This document shows, piece after piece, positions 33,589 through 41,628 of a DNA stretch of 51,040 bases (the stretch's first letter is position 1; each line of letters starts with the position of its first letter). The translations under genes were made by a program, and so were the position numbers. This DNA is from Streptomyces atriruber (GTDB lineage: Bacteria > Actinomycetota > Actinomycetes > Streptomycetales > Streptomycetaceae): the NCBI RefSeq assembly GCF_001418325.1, contig NZ_LIPN01000194.1, forward strand, positions 1 through 51,040. The letters are read 5' to 3'. Under the pieces are notes generated by a model. The model saw nothing but the letters and a program-made list of their open reading frames with translations, ran no database searches and was not told where the DNA came from.

Positions 33589-33614
33589 CGCGCACGTCCG
33601 GCATCAGGGTCGGA

Positions 33615-34067
33615 TCACCCGCCGGAGACCTTGTGGACGGTCGTGTCGTCGGGGTTCAGCCGTCGCCCGTCCATGGACAGCACTTCCAGAGCGCGAAGGC
33701 TCTGCCCCTGTCGGCGGTCGACGAGTTGCGAATGGGGCTCTCCGGGAGCGAAGAAGTTCTGCTCGCCCCACTGCCGCAGCGCCACGATGACGGGGAAGAG
33801 CGCCTTGCCCTTGGGGGTCAGGACGTACTCGCGGTAGGCACTGCCGTCCGAGGCGGGGACGGATTCGAGGACGCCGCCGTCCACCAGGGTGCGCAGGCGC
33901 GCGGTGAGGATGTTCTTCGCCACGCCGAGGCCGCGCTGGAACTCGCCGAAGCGCCGACTCCCGTCGAAGGCGTCCCGCACGATCAGCAGGGACCACCAGT
34001 CGCCGATCGCATCCACCGACCGGGCCACGGGGCACTCGCTGTCGTCGAAACGCGTCCTGGTCACCAT
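33615..34067 (-). CDS. HxlR family winged-helix regulator
   Basis: 150 aa. The family pattern is clear: CPVARSVDAIGDWWSLLIVRDAFDGSRRFGEFQRGLGVAKNILTARLRTLVDGGVLE, then YREYVLTPKGKALFPVIVALRQWG. The single N-terminal Cys is typical of redox- or electrophile-sensing members. ATG 34067. It is divergent from an MFS transporter and two inverted copies of one operator lie between, so it likely represses both. Confidence 0.88.
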   Translation of the reverse strand: MVTRTRFDDSECPVARSVDAIGDWWSLLIVRDAFDGSRRFGEFQRGLGVAKNILTARLRTLVDGGVLESVPASDGSAYREYVLTPKGKALFPVIVALRQWGEQNFFAPGEPHSQLVDRRQGQSLRALEVLSMDGRRLNPDDTTVHKVSGG

Positions 34068-34092
34068 GGCGTCCGCCCTCCACTCTCCATAC

Positions 34093-34156
34093 TGGTTGCA
34101 ACATGCTACCAGTGAGCGCTACCGTCACCACCTCCAGTGGTAGCAAGATGCAACCA
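34093..34156. promoter_or_regulatory. Two inverted operator copies between HxlR and MFS genes
   Basis: TGGTTGCAACATGCTACCA (34093-34111) and TGGTAGCAAGATGCAACCA (34138-34156). Each is a near-palindrome, and the second is almost exactly the reverse complement of the first. The 45-bp spacing is about four helical turns. They cover the divergent promoters; HxlR is the likely binder. Confidence 0.8.
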
Positions 34157-34181
34157 GATACGGACAGGCGGAGGTGGGCCG

Positions 34182-35501
34182 ATGCCCTGCGACGGCGAGG
34201 CTGTGACGCAACGGACCGGGAGCGGGACGGAGTGCGGTAGCGGGACCGAGTGCGGTACTAGAACCGGGAGCGGGACCGAGACCCGTGGCCGGAGCATGAG
34301 CACAGGCGAGTCCGAGCCACCTACGTTCCCCCTCTCCCGCGGCATCGTCGCCCTGTTCGCCATCGCCTGCGGGGCTGCCGTGGCCAACGTCTACTTCTCC
34401 CAGCCACTCCTCGTGACCATGGGCCACGACCTCGCCATGAGCCCCGCACTGATCGGCAGCGTGGTCACGCTCACGCATGTCGGATACGGCCTCGGGCTCT
34501 TCTTCCTCGTGCCGCTGGGCGACAGGGCAGACCGCAGACGGCTCATCGTGGTGCAACTCCTGCTCCTGATGGGCGCGTTGACCGTGGTGGCGAGCGCCCG
34601 GACGGCGGGGATGCTGCTCGCGGGCATGGCCGCCACGGGACTTCTCGCGGTCGTCACGCAGACGCTCGTGGCCTTCGCGGCGTCGCTGGCGCCCGCGGCC
34701 GGGCGCGGGCAGGTCGTGGGCCTGGTCACCAGCGGCGTGGTCATCGGGATCCTGCTCGCCCGCACGGTGTCCGGCCTGATGGCCGATCTTGCGGGCTGGC
34801 GCTCCGTTTACCTCGCCTCGGCATCGCTCACCGCGCTGCTCGCCCTGGTCCTGCACCGGGTCCTGCCGCGCCACGCCGACACCCCGCGAACGACGCTTCG
34901 TTACGGAGAGCTCCTGCGCTCCACGGTCACCCTGTTCGCACGGGAGCGGCTGCTGCGGCTCCGGGCCCTGTTCGGTCTGCTGGTCTTCGCCTCGTTCAGT
35001 ACCTTGTGGAGCAGCGTCGCGCTGCCGCTGAGCGAGGCTCCGTACTTCCTGTCGCACAGCGCCATCGGTGCGCTCGGACTGATCGGTGCCGCCGGTGCGC
35101 TGGCCGCGACCGTCGCGGGACGCCTCAACGACCGCGGGCTCTCCCGTCGGACCACCGGCACAGCCCTGGCGCTGCTCACCGTTTCGTGGCTGCCCCTCGC
35201 CTTCACCCGTAGCTCTCTCGGGGCCCTGGTCGTCGGGGTGATCCTGCTCGACCTCGCCGTCCAGGCGGTCCACGTCACCAACCAGACCCTGATCTACGCG
35301 CTGCACCCGGACGCGGGCAGCCGGCTGATCGGCGGCTACATGGTCTTCTACTCGATCGGCAGCGCCACCGGCGCCATCGCCGCGACCTCCCTCTACACGG
35401 TGGGCGGTTGGGGATCCGTATGCGCGCTGGGTGCGGCGTTCAGCTGCCTCGGGCTCGTGCTGTGGGCGTGCACGCGGCACAGCACGGACGAGGCGGGCTG
35501 A
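34182..35501 (+). CDS. MFS transporter, arabinose-efflux-type, HxlR-controlled
   Basis: 439 aa, about 12 helices. Signatures: GAAVANVYFSQPLLVTMGHDL (first helix), FFLVPLGDRADRRRLIVVQLLL (MFS loop motif) and YMVFYSIGSATGAIAATS. This fits Bcr/NepI/arabinose-efflux MFS permeases. The ATG 34182 has GGAGGT six bases upstream. The N-terminal tail has an unusual Thr/Gly/Glu/Cys repeat (TECGSGTECG region) encoded by tandem repeats. Divergent HxlR and operators suggest it exports a toxic electrophile or drug. Confidence 0.86.
   Translation: MPCDGEAVTQRTGSGTECGSGTECGTRTGSGTETRGRSMSTGESEPPTFPLSRGIVALFAIACGAAVANVYFSQPLLVTMGHDLAMSPALIGSVVTLTHVGYGLGLFFLVPLGDRADRRRLIVVQLLLLMGALTVVASARTAGMLLAGMAATGLLAVVTQTLVAFAASLAPAAGRGQVVGLVTSGVVIGILLARTVSGLMADLAGWRSVYLASASLTALLALVLHRVLPRHADTPRTTLRYGELLRSTVTLFARERLLRLRALFGLLVFASFSTLWSSVALPLSEAPYFLSHSAIGALGLIGAAGALAATVAGRLNDRGLSRRTTGTALALLTVSWLPLAFTRSSLGALVVGVILLDLAVQAVHVTNQTLIYALHPDAGSRLIGGYMVFYSIGSATGAIAATSLYTVGGWGSVCALGAAFSCLGLVLWACTRHSTDEAG
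34221..34280 (+). repeat. 18-bp tandem repeats in MFS N-terminal tail
   Basis: AGCGGGACGGAGTGCGGT (34221-34238) and AGCGGGACCGAGTGCGGT (34239-34256) differ by one base. A truncated third copy starts at 34269. They encode SGTECG-type repeats in frame in the MFS N-terminal tail. Confidence 0.75.
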
Positions 35502-35530
35502 TCGAGCGTCAAAGGCCGTTGTCAGTGCCT

Positions 35531-35558
35531 CCCCATAGAGTGAATACATCACTCGGGG
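35531..35558. promoter_or_regulatory. Inverted repeat ahead of vWA gene
   Basis: CCCC-ata-GAGTGA-ATACA-TCACTC-GGGG, a bulged 10-bp stem, 24 bp upstream of the vWA protein's GTG. Could be an operator or a leader hairpin; there is no further evidence. Confidence 0.45.
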
Positions 35559-35581
35559 AACCTCGAAGGGGGAGCACAAAC

Positions 35582-36640
35582 GTGTCCGCAAACAGGATTC
35601 AGCACAAGGTGAATCACGTCGCGCTGGTAGTGGACTGTTCCGGCTCGATGCAGCCGCATCAGAGCCAACTCATTCGCGTTGTGGACGAGTTCGTGGCGGG
35701 ATTGAAGGCCGAGTCGGACAGCCTCGGTCACGAGACCCGTATCAGCCTCTATTCCTTCGACCACAGGGTGGAGAACCTGGTCTGGGACATGGATGTGAAG
35801 CACCTCCCGTCCATGCGCGGTCTTTACAGGGTGAAGAACGGCGCGACGGCGCTGATCGAGGCGTCGCTGAAGTCCCTGGACGACCTGGGCCACATCTGGG
35901 AGGAGTACGGCGAGCACAGCTTCCTGCAGATCGTGGTGACGGACGGCGAGGAGAACGCCTCCGGCGGAGACAGGCGCCACGACGGCGACATGACCATCCT
36001 CGGCCCCTGGCTCGACAGGATCGCGGCGAAGATGGGCGGACTGCCGGACCACTGGACCTCCGCGATCCTCGTGCCGAACTCGCTGGCCAAGCGCACCGCG
36101 CAGAACTACGGCTTCCCGGCGGGGAACATCGCCATCTGGGACGCGGATTCCCACAAGGGCGTCGAGGACGCGATCGGCACCGTGCGCGCCGCCGCCACCA
36201 GCTTCCTGCGGGGACGGGAGCAGGGGGTCCGCGGCACGAAGAACCTGTTCGCCGTCGGCCAGGACATATCGGTGGACGAGGTGCGGGCGAACCTCGAACC
36301 GATTCCGGCCGACAAATACCGCCTCCTCAAGGTCGACAAGGAGGTCGAGATCCGCCCCTTCGTGAACTCGCATCCGGGCGTCGCGTACGAAAGGGGCGCG
36401 TGCTACTACCAGCTGGGCGCCCGGGCTCAGGTTCAGCAGAACAAGGAAGTCATCGTGGTCGAGAAGGACACCGACCGCGCATATACGGGCGATGCGGCGC
36501 GCAGCCTCCTGTTCGGTTCGGGTATTCACGGAACCGTATCCGTGAAGGCGGGGAACAATCCCAAGTTGGAGGTGTACGTGCAGAGCCGTTCGGTGAACAG
36601 GAAACTCAAGCCGAATACGCGTCTGCTCATCATGCTGTGA
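35582..36640 (+). CDS. von Willebrand factor A domain protein
   Basis: 352 aa, no signal peptide. The MIDAS metal site reads ALVVDCSGSMQPH, with Thr in KNGATALIEA and Asp in VVTDGEENASGG, so a complete vWA domain fills residues 1-225. The C-terminal 125 residues (KYRLLKVDKEVEIRPFVNSHPGVAYERG... SGIHGTVSVKAGNNPKLEVYVQSRSVNRKLKPNTRLLI) form a second domain unknown to me. It is cytosolic, possibly scaffolding a complex. GTG 35582 follows AAGGGGGAG. An RNase H gene follows after 86 bp on the same strand. Confidence 0.8.
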   Translation: MSANRIQHKVNHVALVVDCSGSMQPHQSQLIRVVDEFVAGLKAESDSLGHETRISLYSFDHRVENLVWDMDVKHLPSMRGLYRVKNGATALIEASLKSLDDLGHIWEEYGEHSFLQIVVTDGEENASGGDRRHDGDMTILGPWLDRIAAKMGGLPDHWTSAILVPNSLAKRTAQNYGFPAGNIAIWDADSHKGVEDAIGTVRAAATSFLRGREQGVRGTKNLFAVGQDISVDEVRANLEPIPADKYRLLKVDKEVEIRPFVNSHPGVAYERGACYYQLGARAQVQQNKEVIVVEKDTDRAYTGDAARSLLFGSGIHGTVSVKAGNNPKLEVYVQSRSVNRKLKPNTRLLIML

Positions 36641-36726
36641 ATGCTCCGAAGGCTCTGAAGCAGGAGAGAGCCCGCAAGGGGACCTGCAGTGTCTCGGCAC
36701 CCTCCGCAGGATGAAACCATCGGGGG

Positions 36727-37422
36727 ATGTCTGACTTGATCATTGCCGCCTGTGACGGAGCGGCGAAGAAGAACCCCGGGCCCGCGGCCTGGGCCTGGGT
36801 GGTAGCCGACTCCGAGGGCCACCCGCAGCGCTGGGAGGCCGGTCCGCTCGGCCACTCCACGAACAACGTGGCCGAGCTGACCGCCCTCGCCGAGCTGCTG
36901 GAAGCCACCGACCCGGCCGTGCCGATCGAGGTACGGATGGACAGCCAGTACGCGATGAACGCGGTCACCAAGTGGATCGCCTCCTGGAAGCGCAACGGGT
37001 GGCAGACCGCGGCGAAGAAGCCGGTCGCCAACAAGGAACTGGTCGTGCGCATCGACGCATTGCTGCAGGGCCGTGAGGTGACGTTCCGGCACGTGGCCGC
37101 GCACCGCGTCGACGGCGACCACCTCAACGCGATCGCGGACGTCGCGGCCAGCGACGCCGCGACGAGCCAGCAGCCCGCGGGCACGGCCCACGGCGCGACA
37201 ACGATCCCGGAACCGCGGGCGGACCGCATGACCGCCGCCCCCGCGACCCGCGCGCCAAAGAAGGCCACCGGCCGTGCGAAGAAGGCGTCGTCGAGCCCCG
37301 TCATCAAGGCCAAGTTCCCGGGCCGCTGCCACTGCCAGAAGCCGTACGCGGCCGGGGAGAAGATCGCCAAGAACGCGCACGGCTGGGGCCACGTCGAGTG
37401 CCGGGACGCCGTCGGGGAATAA
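36727..37422 (+). CDS. Ribonuclease H-like protein with C-terminal zinc-ribbon-like tail
   Basis: 231 aa. The RNase HI core has ACDGAAKKNPGPAAWAWVV (first Asp), NNVAELTALAELLEA (Glu), MDSQYAMNAVTKW (second Asp) and the C-terminal DHLNAIADVAA (last Asp), so it should cut the RNA of RNA/DNA hybrids. After residue 150 come a Thr/Pro/Lys-rich linker and GRCHCQKPYAAGEKIAKNAHGWGHVECRD, with C-x-C, His and Cys that could bind zinc. This tail is not part of canonical RNase HI. ATG 36727 has GGGGG just upstream. A terminator follows. Confidence 0.83.
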   Translation: MSDLIIAACDGAAKKNPGPAAWAWVVADSEGHPQRWEAGPLGHSTNNVAELTALAELLEATDPAVPIEVRMDSQYAMNAVTKWIASWKRNGWQTAAKKPVANKELVVRIDALLQGREVTFRHVAAHRVDGDHLNAIADVAASDAATSQQPAGTAHGATTIPEPRADRMTAAPATRAPKKATGRAKKASSSPVIKAKFPGRCHCQKPYAAGEKIAKNAHGWGHVECRDAVGE

Positions 37423-37486
37423 GCCGGACAGGATCGGGCCGAGGCCTGACGTACCAACGGCGCCGGACGCGTGTCTGACGCCCTCT

Positions 37487-37513
37487 GCGGCTCCCGCTCA
37501 CAGCGGGAGCCGC
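37487..37513 (+). terminator. Intrinsic terminator after RNase H gene
   Basis: Perfect 12-bp stem (GCGGCTCCCGCT / AGCGGGAGCCGC) with a CAC loop, followed by TTTCGT. Confidence 0.85.
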
Positions 37514-37516
37514 TTT

Positions 37517-37551
37517 CGTATGTCCCTCGTACATCCCTTTCGTATGGCCCT
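37517..37551 (+). repeat. Three imperfect 11-bp direct repeats upstream of chaplin
   Basis: CGTATGTCCCT (37517), CGTACATCCCT (37528) and CGTATGGCCCT (37541), spaced 11 and 13 bp, lie 25-65 bp upstream of the predicted chaplin promoter. They could be an activator site; no known consensus matches. Confidence 0.5.
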
Positions 37552-37577
37552 GCCGTTGCGGCAAACGGGCGAGAACG

Positions 37578-37605
37578 CGTGTCCGGCCGACGGGGCGGGC
37601 GTTGA
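37578..37605 (+). promoter_or_regulatory. Predicted sigma-BldN promoter of the chaplin gene
   Basis: CGTGTC (37578-37583), a 16-bp spacer and CGTTGA (37600-37605). The BldN consensus is CGTAAC-N16-CGTTGA; the -10 matches fully and the -35 at four of six. It predicts a leader of roughly 90 nt before ATG 37705. Chaplin genes are known BldN targets. Confidence 0.65.
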
Positions 37606-37704
37606 TCACGGCAGGCGCCCAGAGTTGTGCTGCTCCGGTCTCGCACGACGTGTGGTGACCTGACCGGGCGCCTTTGGCTTCATACGACTGCAAGGAGAAC
37701 CACC

Positions 37705-37944
37705 ATGTCCGCAACGAAGAAGACGCTGAGCGTGGTCCTGGGCACCGGCGCCCTGGTGATGGGTGCGGCGGGCCTGGCCTCGGCCGACTCCGGCGCCCAG
37801 GGTGCGGCCCAGAACTCGCCGGGTGTCGTCTCGGGCAACGCCGTCCAGGTTCCGATCCACATCCCGGTCAACGCCTGCGGCAACACCGTCGACGTCATCG
37901 GCCTGCTCAACCCGGCCTTCGGCAACACCTGCGTCAACGACTGA
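37705..37944 (+). CDS. Chaplin, short (ChpE/ChpH-like)
   Basis: 79 aa. A Sec signal (KKTLSVVLGTGALVMGAAG, cleavage after ASA, near residue 27) is followed by one chaplin domain: NSPGVVSGNAVQVPIHIPVN, ACGNTVDVIGLLNPAFGN, TCVND, with Cys58 and Cys76 for the conserved disulphide. Short chaplins self-assemble into amyloid surfactant fibres that coat aerial hyphae and spores. AAGGAG lies at the right distance from ATG 37705. A BldN-like promoter lies upstream. No LAXTG sorting signal, so not a long chaplin. Confidence 0.95.
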   Translation: MSATKKTLSVVLGTGALVMGAAGLASADSGAQGAAQNSPGVVSGNAVQVPIHIPVNACGNTVDVIGLLNPAFGNTCVND

Positions 37945-38200
37945 CCTGACGCCCCGCGCCGCAGAGGGCCCGCCCGGGCTCATGCGGAACGAGCAGGCGC
38001 GCCGCCGATCTTCCCTTTCGGCGGCGCGCTTTTCGTGTCTCTGTCTCCTTGTTCCTTCTCCTCGTCCTCGTCGGACGGGTTTCCGACACCCATGAGAATG
38101 CGCGCATCAGGGCTGCTGTCGCGTCCACTCTGGAGTGGATTATCTGTGTACGACCCAGGGTGTACGTTTCTGCGCCCAGACGAGCACGTTTCATGGCCCC

Positions 38201-38659
38201 ATGAGCGACTCGAGCGACCCCATGGATGAGTCCACCGCCGCCCTGGTCACGGCCGCGGACGTCATCCTCGAACCGATCGGCGCCAGGGCGCTCCTCGTGG
38301 ACCGGGACGTGCTCCTCGTCCCTGATCCGCCGCCGCTCCTCGTCGAGCCGCCGGGGGCACTGGTCGCCGTGATCGCGCCGGTGCCCGAGGGAAGCGGGCC
38401 GGTGGAGCGGATCGGGGTGGCCGACGTGGAGCACCTCGAGAACGGCGAGGGCGGTCCCTCGTCGGACGTGGTGGCCAGTATCGTCCGGCTGGCCGGGCGG
38501 TCCCGCTATGCGGTGCGCGCCGAGCCCGCCACACAGGAACGGCTGACCGAGGCGCTGCTCGCCGAGGGCGGTGACCTGTGGGCGGCGATGCGCGAGCTCG
38601 GCTACGACTCTCCGGCGCCCGACCGGCCCGGGACGGGCGGCCCGGCCGGGCCACGATGA
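38201..38659 (+). CDS. Hypothetical acidic protein, unknown family
   Basis: 152 aa from ATG 38201, without an obvious ribosome binding site; the in-frame ATG 38222 is an alternative. The composition is acidic and Pro/Val-rich (LLVDRDVLLVPDPPPLLVEPPGALVAVIAPVPEG). No signal, membrane helix or recognised domain. The reading frame bias is consistent with coding. It converges with an SDR gene at a 10-bp gap. Function unknown. Confidence 0.5.
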   Translation: MSDSSDPMDESTAALVTAADVILEPIGARALLVDRDVLLVPDPPPLLVEPPGALVAVIAPVPEGSGPVERIGVADVEHLENGEGGPSSDVVASIVRLAGRSRYAVRAEPATQERLTEALLAEGGDLWAAMRELGYDSPAPDRPGTGGPAGPR

Positions 38660-38669
38660 CCGGTGCCGG

Positions 38670-39407
38670 TCAGCTCTGGGCGGTCGGGCGGACGACGATC
38701 TCGTTGACGTCCACGTCGGCGGGCTGCTCGACGGCGAACGCGATGGCCCGCGCGATCGAAACGGGCGGGAACGCGAGCTCGTCGCGCATCCGCGCGATGT
38801 CCGCACGGACTCTGTCGTTGGTCGACGCGTCGGCGAAGTCGGTGGCCGTCACCCCCGGCGAGACGGTGGTCACCCGCAGCGCAGGCCCGGCCTCCTGGCG
38901 CAGCCCCTCACAGATGGCCCGCACCGCGACCTTCGTCCCCGCGTACACGGCCATCGCCGGGACGATGCGGTACGCGGCGGTGGACGCGGTGACGACGAAC
39001 TGGCCGCTGCCCTGGGCGCGGAAGACCGGAAGTGCCGCCCCGATGCCGTGCAGCAGGCCCTTGATGTTGACGTCGACCATGTGGTCCCACTCGTCGGTGC
39101 GCAGGTCGTCCAGGGGCGAGATGGTGCCCGCTCCCGCGTTGCTGACCAGTACGTCGAGGCGGCCGAAGCGCTCCTCCGCGAGCGCGACCAGGGCCCGCAG
39201 GTCCTCGGCGCGCGTCACATCCGTGCGCAGGTGGACGGCTTCGCCCCCCGCCCGCACGATCCGCCCGGCCAGCGCCTCCAGCCGTTCGGTGCGGCGTGCG
39301 CCGAGGACGAGCCGCGCGCCCCGTTCCGCGAGCAGCAGCGCGGTCGCCTCGCCGATGCCGCTGCTCGCCCCGGTGACGGCCACGACCTTGCCTTTGATGC
39401 CTGTCAT
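38670..39407 (-). CDS. SDR family NAD(P)-dependent oxidoreductase
   Basis: 245 aa classical short-chain dehydrogenase. The cofactor motif TGASSGIG is at the N-terminus with GARRTERLEALA after it (Arg preference for NADPH), then NAGAG, catalytic Ser in VTASTAAYRI and the Y-x-x-x-K motif YAGTKVAV. The start ATG 39407 has AGGAGCACAGC upstream. It is divergent from an XRE regulator, which probably controls it. Confidence 0.88.
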   Translation of the reverse strand: MTGIKGKVVAVTGASSGIGEATALLLAERGARLVLGARRTERLEALAGRIVRAGGEAVHLRTDVTRAEDLRALVALAEERFGRLDVLVSNAGAGTISPLDDLRTDEWDHMVDVNIKGLLHGIGAALPVFRAQGSGQFVVTASTAAYRIVPAMAVYAGTKVAVRAICEGLRQEAGPALRVTTVSPGVTATDFADASTNDRVRADIARMRDELAFPPVSIARAIAFAVEQPADVDVNEIVVRPTAQS

Positions 39408-39455
39408 GCGCTGTGCTCCTCCGTCGTGCTGGTCTTCGACCCCGTTCACCGCCAG

Positions 39456-39500
39456 TCTGGAACGTGCTTAACCTGGCATCCAGAGCCGACTTATTCTGGA
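39456..39500. promoter_or_regulatory. TCTGGA/TCCAGA repeats between SDR and XRE genes
   Basis: TCTGGA (39456), its complement TCCAGA (39479) and TCTGGA again (39495) within the 109-bp divergent region. Likely binding half-sites for the XRE regulator. Confidence 0.45.
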
Positions 39501-39516
39501 ATCAAAGGTGGTAGTC

Positions 39517-40317
39517 ATGGCAGAGACACAGGAGCGGCGCAGCGAGCTGGGTGCGTTCCTGCGCAGCCGCAGGGAGCGGATCACGCCCCGCGAGGTGGGC
39601 CTGCCGTCGACGCGGCGGCGCCGCACGCCGGGCCTGCGGCGGGAGGAGCTGGCCCTGCTCGCCGGGATGAGCGCCACTTGGTACACGTATCTCGAACAGG
39701 GGCGGGACATCCGGGTCTCCGACCAGGTCCTCGACGCGCTCGCCGACGCTCTGCGCCTGGCCCCGCACGAGCACGACCACCTGCTCAGGCTCGCCGGACG
39801 CGCTCCCACGGCCGGAGCGCGGGAGCCGGAATCCCTCGCGGCCGAGGTCGCGGCCGTCCCGCTGCTGCTCCAGCCGCATCCCGCGTACGTCATCGACGGC
39901 ACTTACGACGTACTCAGCCGCAACCCGGCCACCGACGAGGTGTTCCCGCGCCTGAGCACGGGCTCGGACCGGCCGCCCAACTTCGCGCGCTGGGTCTTTC
40001 TGGAACCCGAGGCCAGGGAGATCCTGGTCGACTGGGAACGCGAGGCGCAGGGCCTCCTCGCCCGGGTACGCACGCTCGCCGGTGCGCACCCTGGAGATCC
40101 TCGGTACGCACGGCTCGTGGCGGAACTCCACGACGGCAGCCCCGAAGTGCGGGCGTGGTGGCCACGGTTCGACGTCGAGCAGCGCAGGGGCGGGCACAAG
40201 CGGCTGAGGCCGCCGGGGCGCGGTGTGATCACGTACGCCTACACCGCGTTCCACGTGGCCGGGCGGCCGGAGCAGACGCTGGTGATCTACGTCGAGTCGG
40301 ACGCCATGCCGACGTGA
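39517..40317 (+). CDS. XRE/MmyB-type helix-turn-helix regulator
   Basis: 266 aa. The N-terminal HTH carries the family hallmark RRRRTPGLRREELALLAGMSATWYTYLEQGRDIRVSDQVLDALADALRL. The C-terminal MmyB-like ligand-binding domain (QPHPAYVIDGTYDVLSRNPATDEVF ... RGVITYAYTAFHVAGRPEQTLVIY) probably binds a fatty acid or similar ligand. The ATG 39517 has AAAGGTGG five bases upstream. MmyB-type regulators commonly sit beside and control SDR genes, as here. Confidence 0.9.
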   Translation: MAETQERRSELGAFLRSRRERITPREVGLPSTRRRRTPGLRREELALLAGMSATWYTYLEQGRDIRVSDQVLDALADALRLAPHEHDHLLRLAGRAPTAGAREPESLAAEVAAVPLLLQPHPAYVIDGTYDVLSRNPATDEVFPRLSTGSDRPPNFARWVFLEPEAREILVDWEREAQGLLARVRTLAGAHPGDPRYARLVAELHDGSPEVRAWWPRFDVEQRRGGHKRLRPPGRGVITYAYTAFHVAGRPEQTLVIYVESDAMPT

Positions 40318-40357
40318 GCCGGCCGCCTCCGGAGAGGGGCTGCGAGGGCGCGATAGC

Positions 40358-41056
40358 GTGGCGGCCGTGACGAACAGAACGACCGGGACGCGCGCGAATG
40401 CCGCGCCCTCCCCCGAGGGCACTTCGGTGTCAGCGGGTCAGGGGCGTACCGCGCGATGGGCCGCCGACCTCGTCGCCCTGCTGACGCCGCTGCTCGTGTT
40501 CGTGATCCCGGTGGTGCTGGTGAGGCGGGACATGGTCAGTGACCAGTTGCTCCTGCTCAACCTGTTCGCGCCGCTCGTCAGCTGTCTCGTGGCCGCATAC
40601 GCCCCCATGGGGTGGCACGCCCGTACGGACGACGGCGGCCTGCTCTCCGCCCGCACCCTCACCGGTCGGCGCACGGTGGATCTCGCCCGGCTCACCAAGG
40701 TCGGCCGTCTCGAGGTGCCGATCCAGACCCGGACCGACGACCGGCTGGTCCTGACCGACGCGCACGGCGTGCGGCTCGTCCTGGACAAGCTGGCGGGCAG
40801 CGACGAGACCGTCGACACGCTCGTGCGCCACGCCCTCCTCAAGCGCCCGCCGGGCGCGGAGGTGGTCGTGTCGGACCGCGCCGCCGAACGCCTCGACCTC
40901 CGGGCGGAACTCGCCCGCCCGCACCGACGCCTCAAGCCCGGCCGCAGGATCCGCGAAGGCCTCATCGACGATCTGCCGCTGCTGGCCCTCCTTGTCCTGG
41001 CACCGGTCTGCTTCGGCGTCACGGTCCTGGCGTGGCTGCTGGCAGGTGCCGGCTGA
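40358..41056 (+). CDS. Hypothetical membrane protein, PH-like cytosolic part
   Basis: About 232 aa (GTG 40358, or GTG 40367). Two N-terminal helices (VALLTPLLVFVIPVVLV and LLLLNLFAPLVSCLVAAYA), a soluble middle (SARTLTGRRTVDLARLTKVGRLEVPIQTRTDDRLVLTD) that looks like a small PH-type beta-barrel, and a C-terminal helix (LLALLVLAPVCFGVTVLAWLL). Function unknown. The 3' end overlaps the converging GNAT gene by 38 bp. Confidence 0.7.
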   Translation: MAAVTNRTTGTRANAAPSPEGTSVSAGQGRTARWAADLVALLTPLLVFVIPVVLVRRDMVSDQLLLLNLFAPLVSCLVAAYAPMGWHARTDDGGLLSARTLTGRRTVDLARLTKVGRLEVPIQTRTDDRLVLTDAHGVRLVLDKLAGSDETVDTLVRHALLKRPPGAEVVVSDRAAERLDLRAELARPHRRLKPGRRIREGLIDDLPLLALLVLAPVCFGVTVLAWLLAGAG

Positions 41057-41600
41057 CGGATGGCGCGACCGGGGACCACACCCCCATCCACTGTTGGGCG
41101 CCCCACGCCTCGTACCGTTGCACCTCGGTGAAGCCGAGCTTCGCAGCGAGGCGCATCGAGCGTTCGTTGGCGGTCTGGGTGCAGAGCACCACCGGTTCGC
41201 CGGGCTGCGCGTCGGCGTACCAGTGGAGCACCGCCGTGCACGCCTCGGTGGCATACCCGTGCCCCCATGCCTCCGGCAGGAGCAGATAGCCGAGTTCGGC
41301 CTCCCCCGCGTCCGGACGGATCCGGCTTCGGCGCTCGGGGTCGCGCCGGTTGAGTTCGACGGTGCCGATCATCGCCCCGTCGAGCTCGATGACGAAGAGG
41401 CCCGGGCGCCTCCCGGGCGCCTCGGGCAGCTCGCGCTCGCAGGCCGCACGCGGTCGAGGACCGCCGAGGTACGCGCCCACCTCCGGTGAGGTGAACAGCT
41501 CGATGAACGCCGCACGGTCCCGGCTCTCGGACTCGCGGAGCACGAGCCGTCCGGTCCTCATGGGCGCAGGTGGCCAGGCGACGGACATCGGTTCGGACAT
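41019..41600 (-). CDS. GNAT family N-acetyltransferase
   Basis: 193 aa from ATG 41600 (MSEPMS). RimJ-like pattern: RLVLRESESRDRAAFIELFTSPEV, ELGYLLLPEAWGHGYATEA (acetyl-CoA motif GHGYA) and NERSMRLAAKLGFTEVQRYEAWG. Cytosolic. Substrate unknown. Overlaps the converging membrane-protein gene by 38 bp and is co-directional with a LuxR gene on its upstream side. Confidence 0.85.
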   Translation of the reverse strand: MSEPMSVAWPPAPMRTGRLVLRESESRDRAAFIELFTSPEVGAYLGGPRPRAACERELPEAPGRRPGLFVIELDGAMIGTVELNRRDPERRSRIRPDAGEAELGYLLLPEAWGHGYATEACTAVLHWYADAQPGEPVVLCTQTANERSMRLAAKLGFTEVQRYEAWGAQQWMGVWSPVAPSVSRHLPAATPGP

Positions 41601-41628
41601 GGCGGACAACCTACCGCTCCCACCGACC

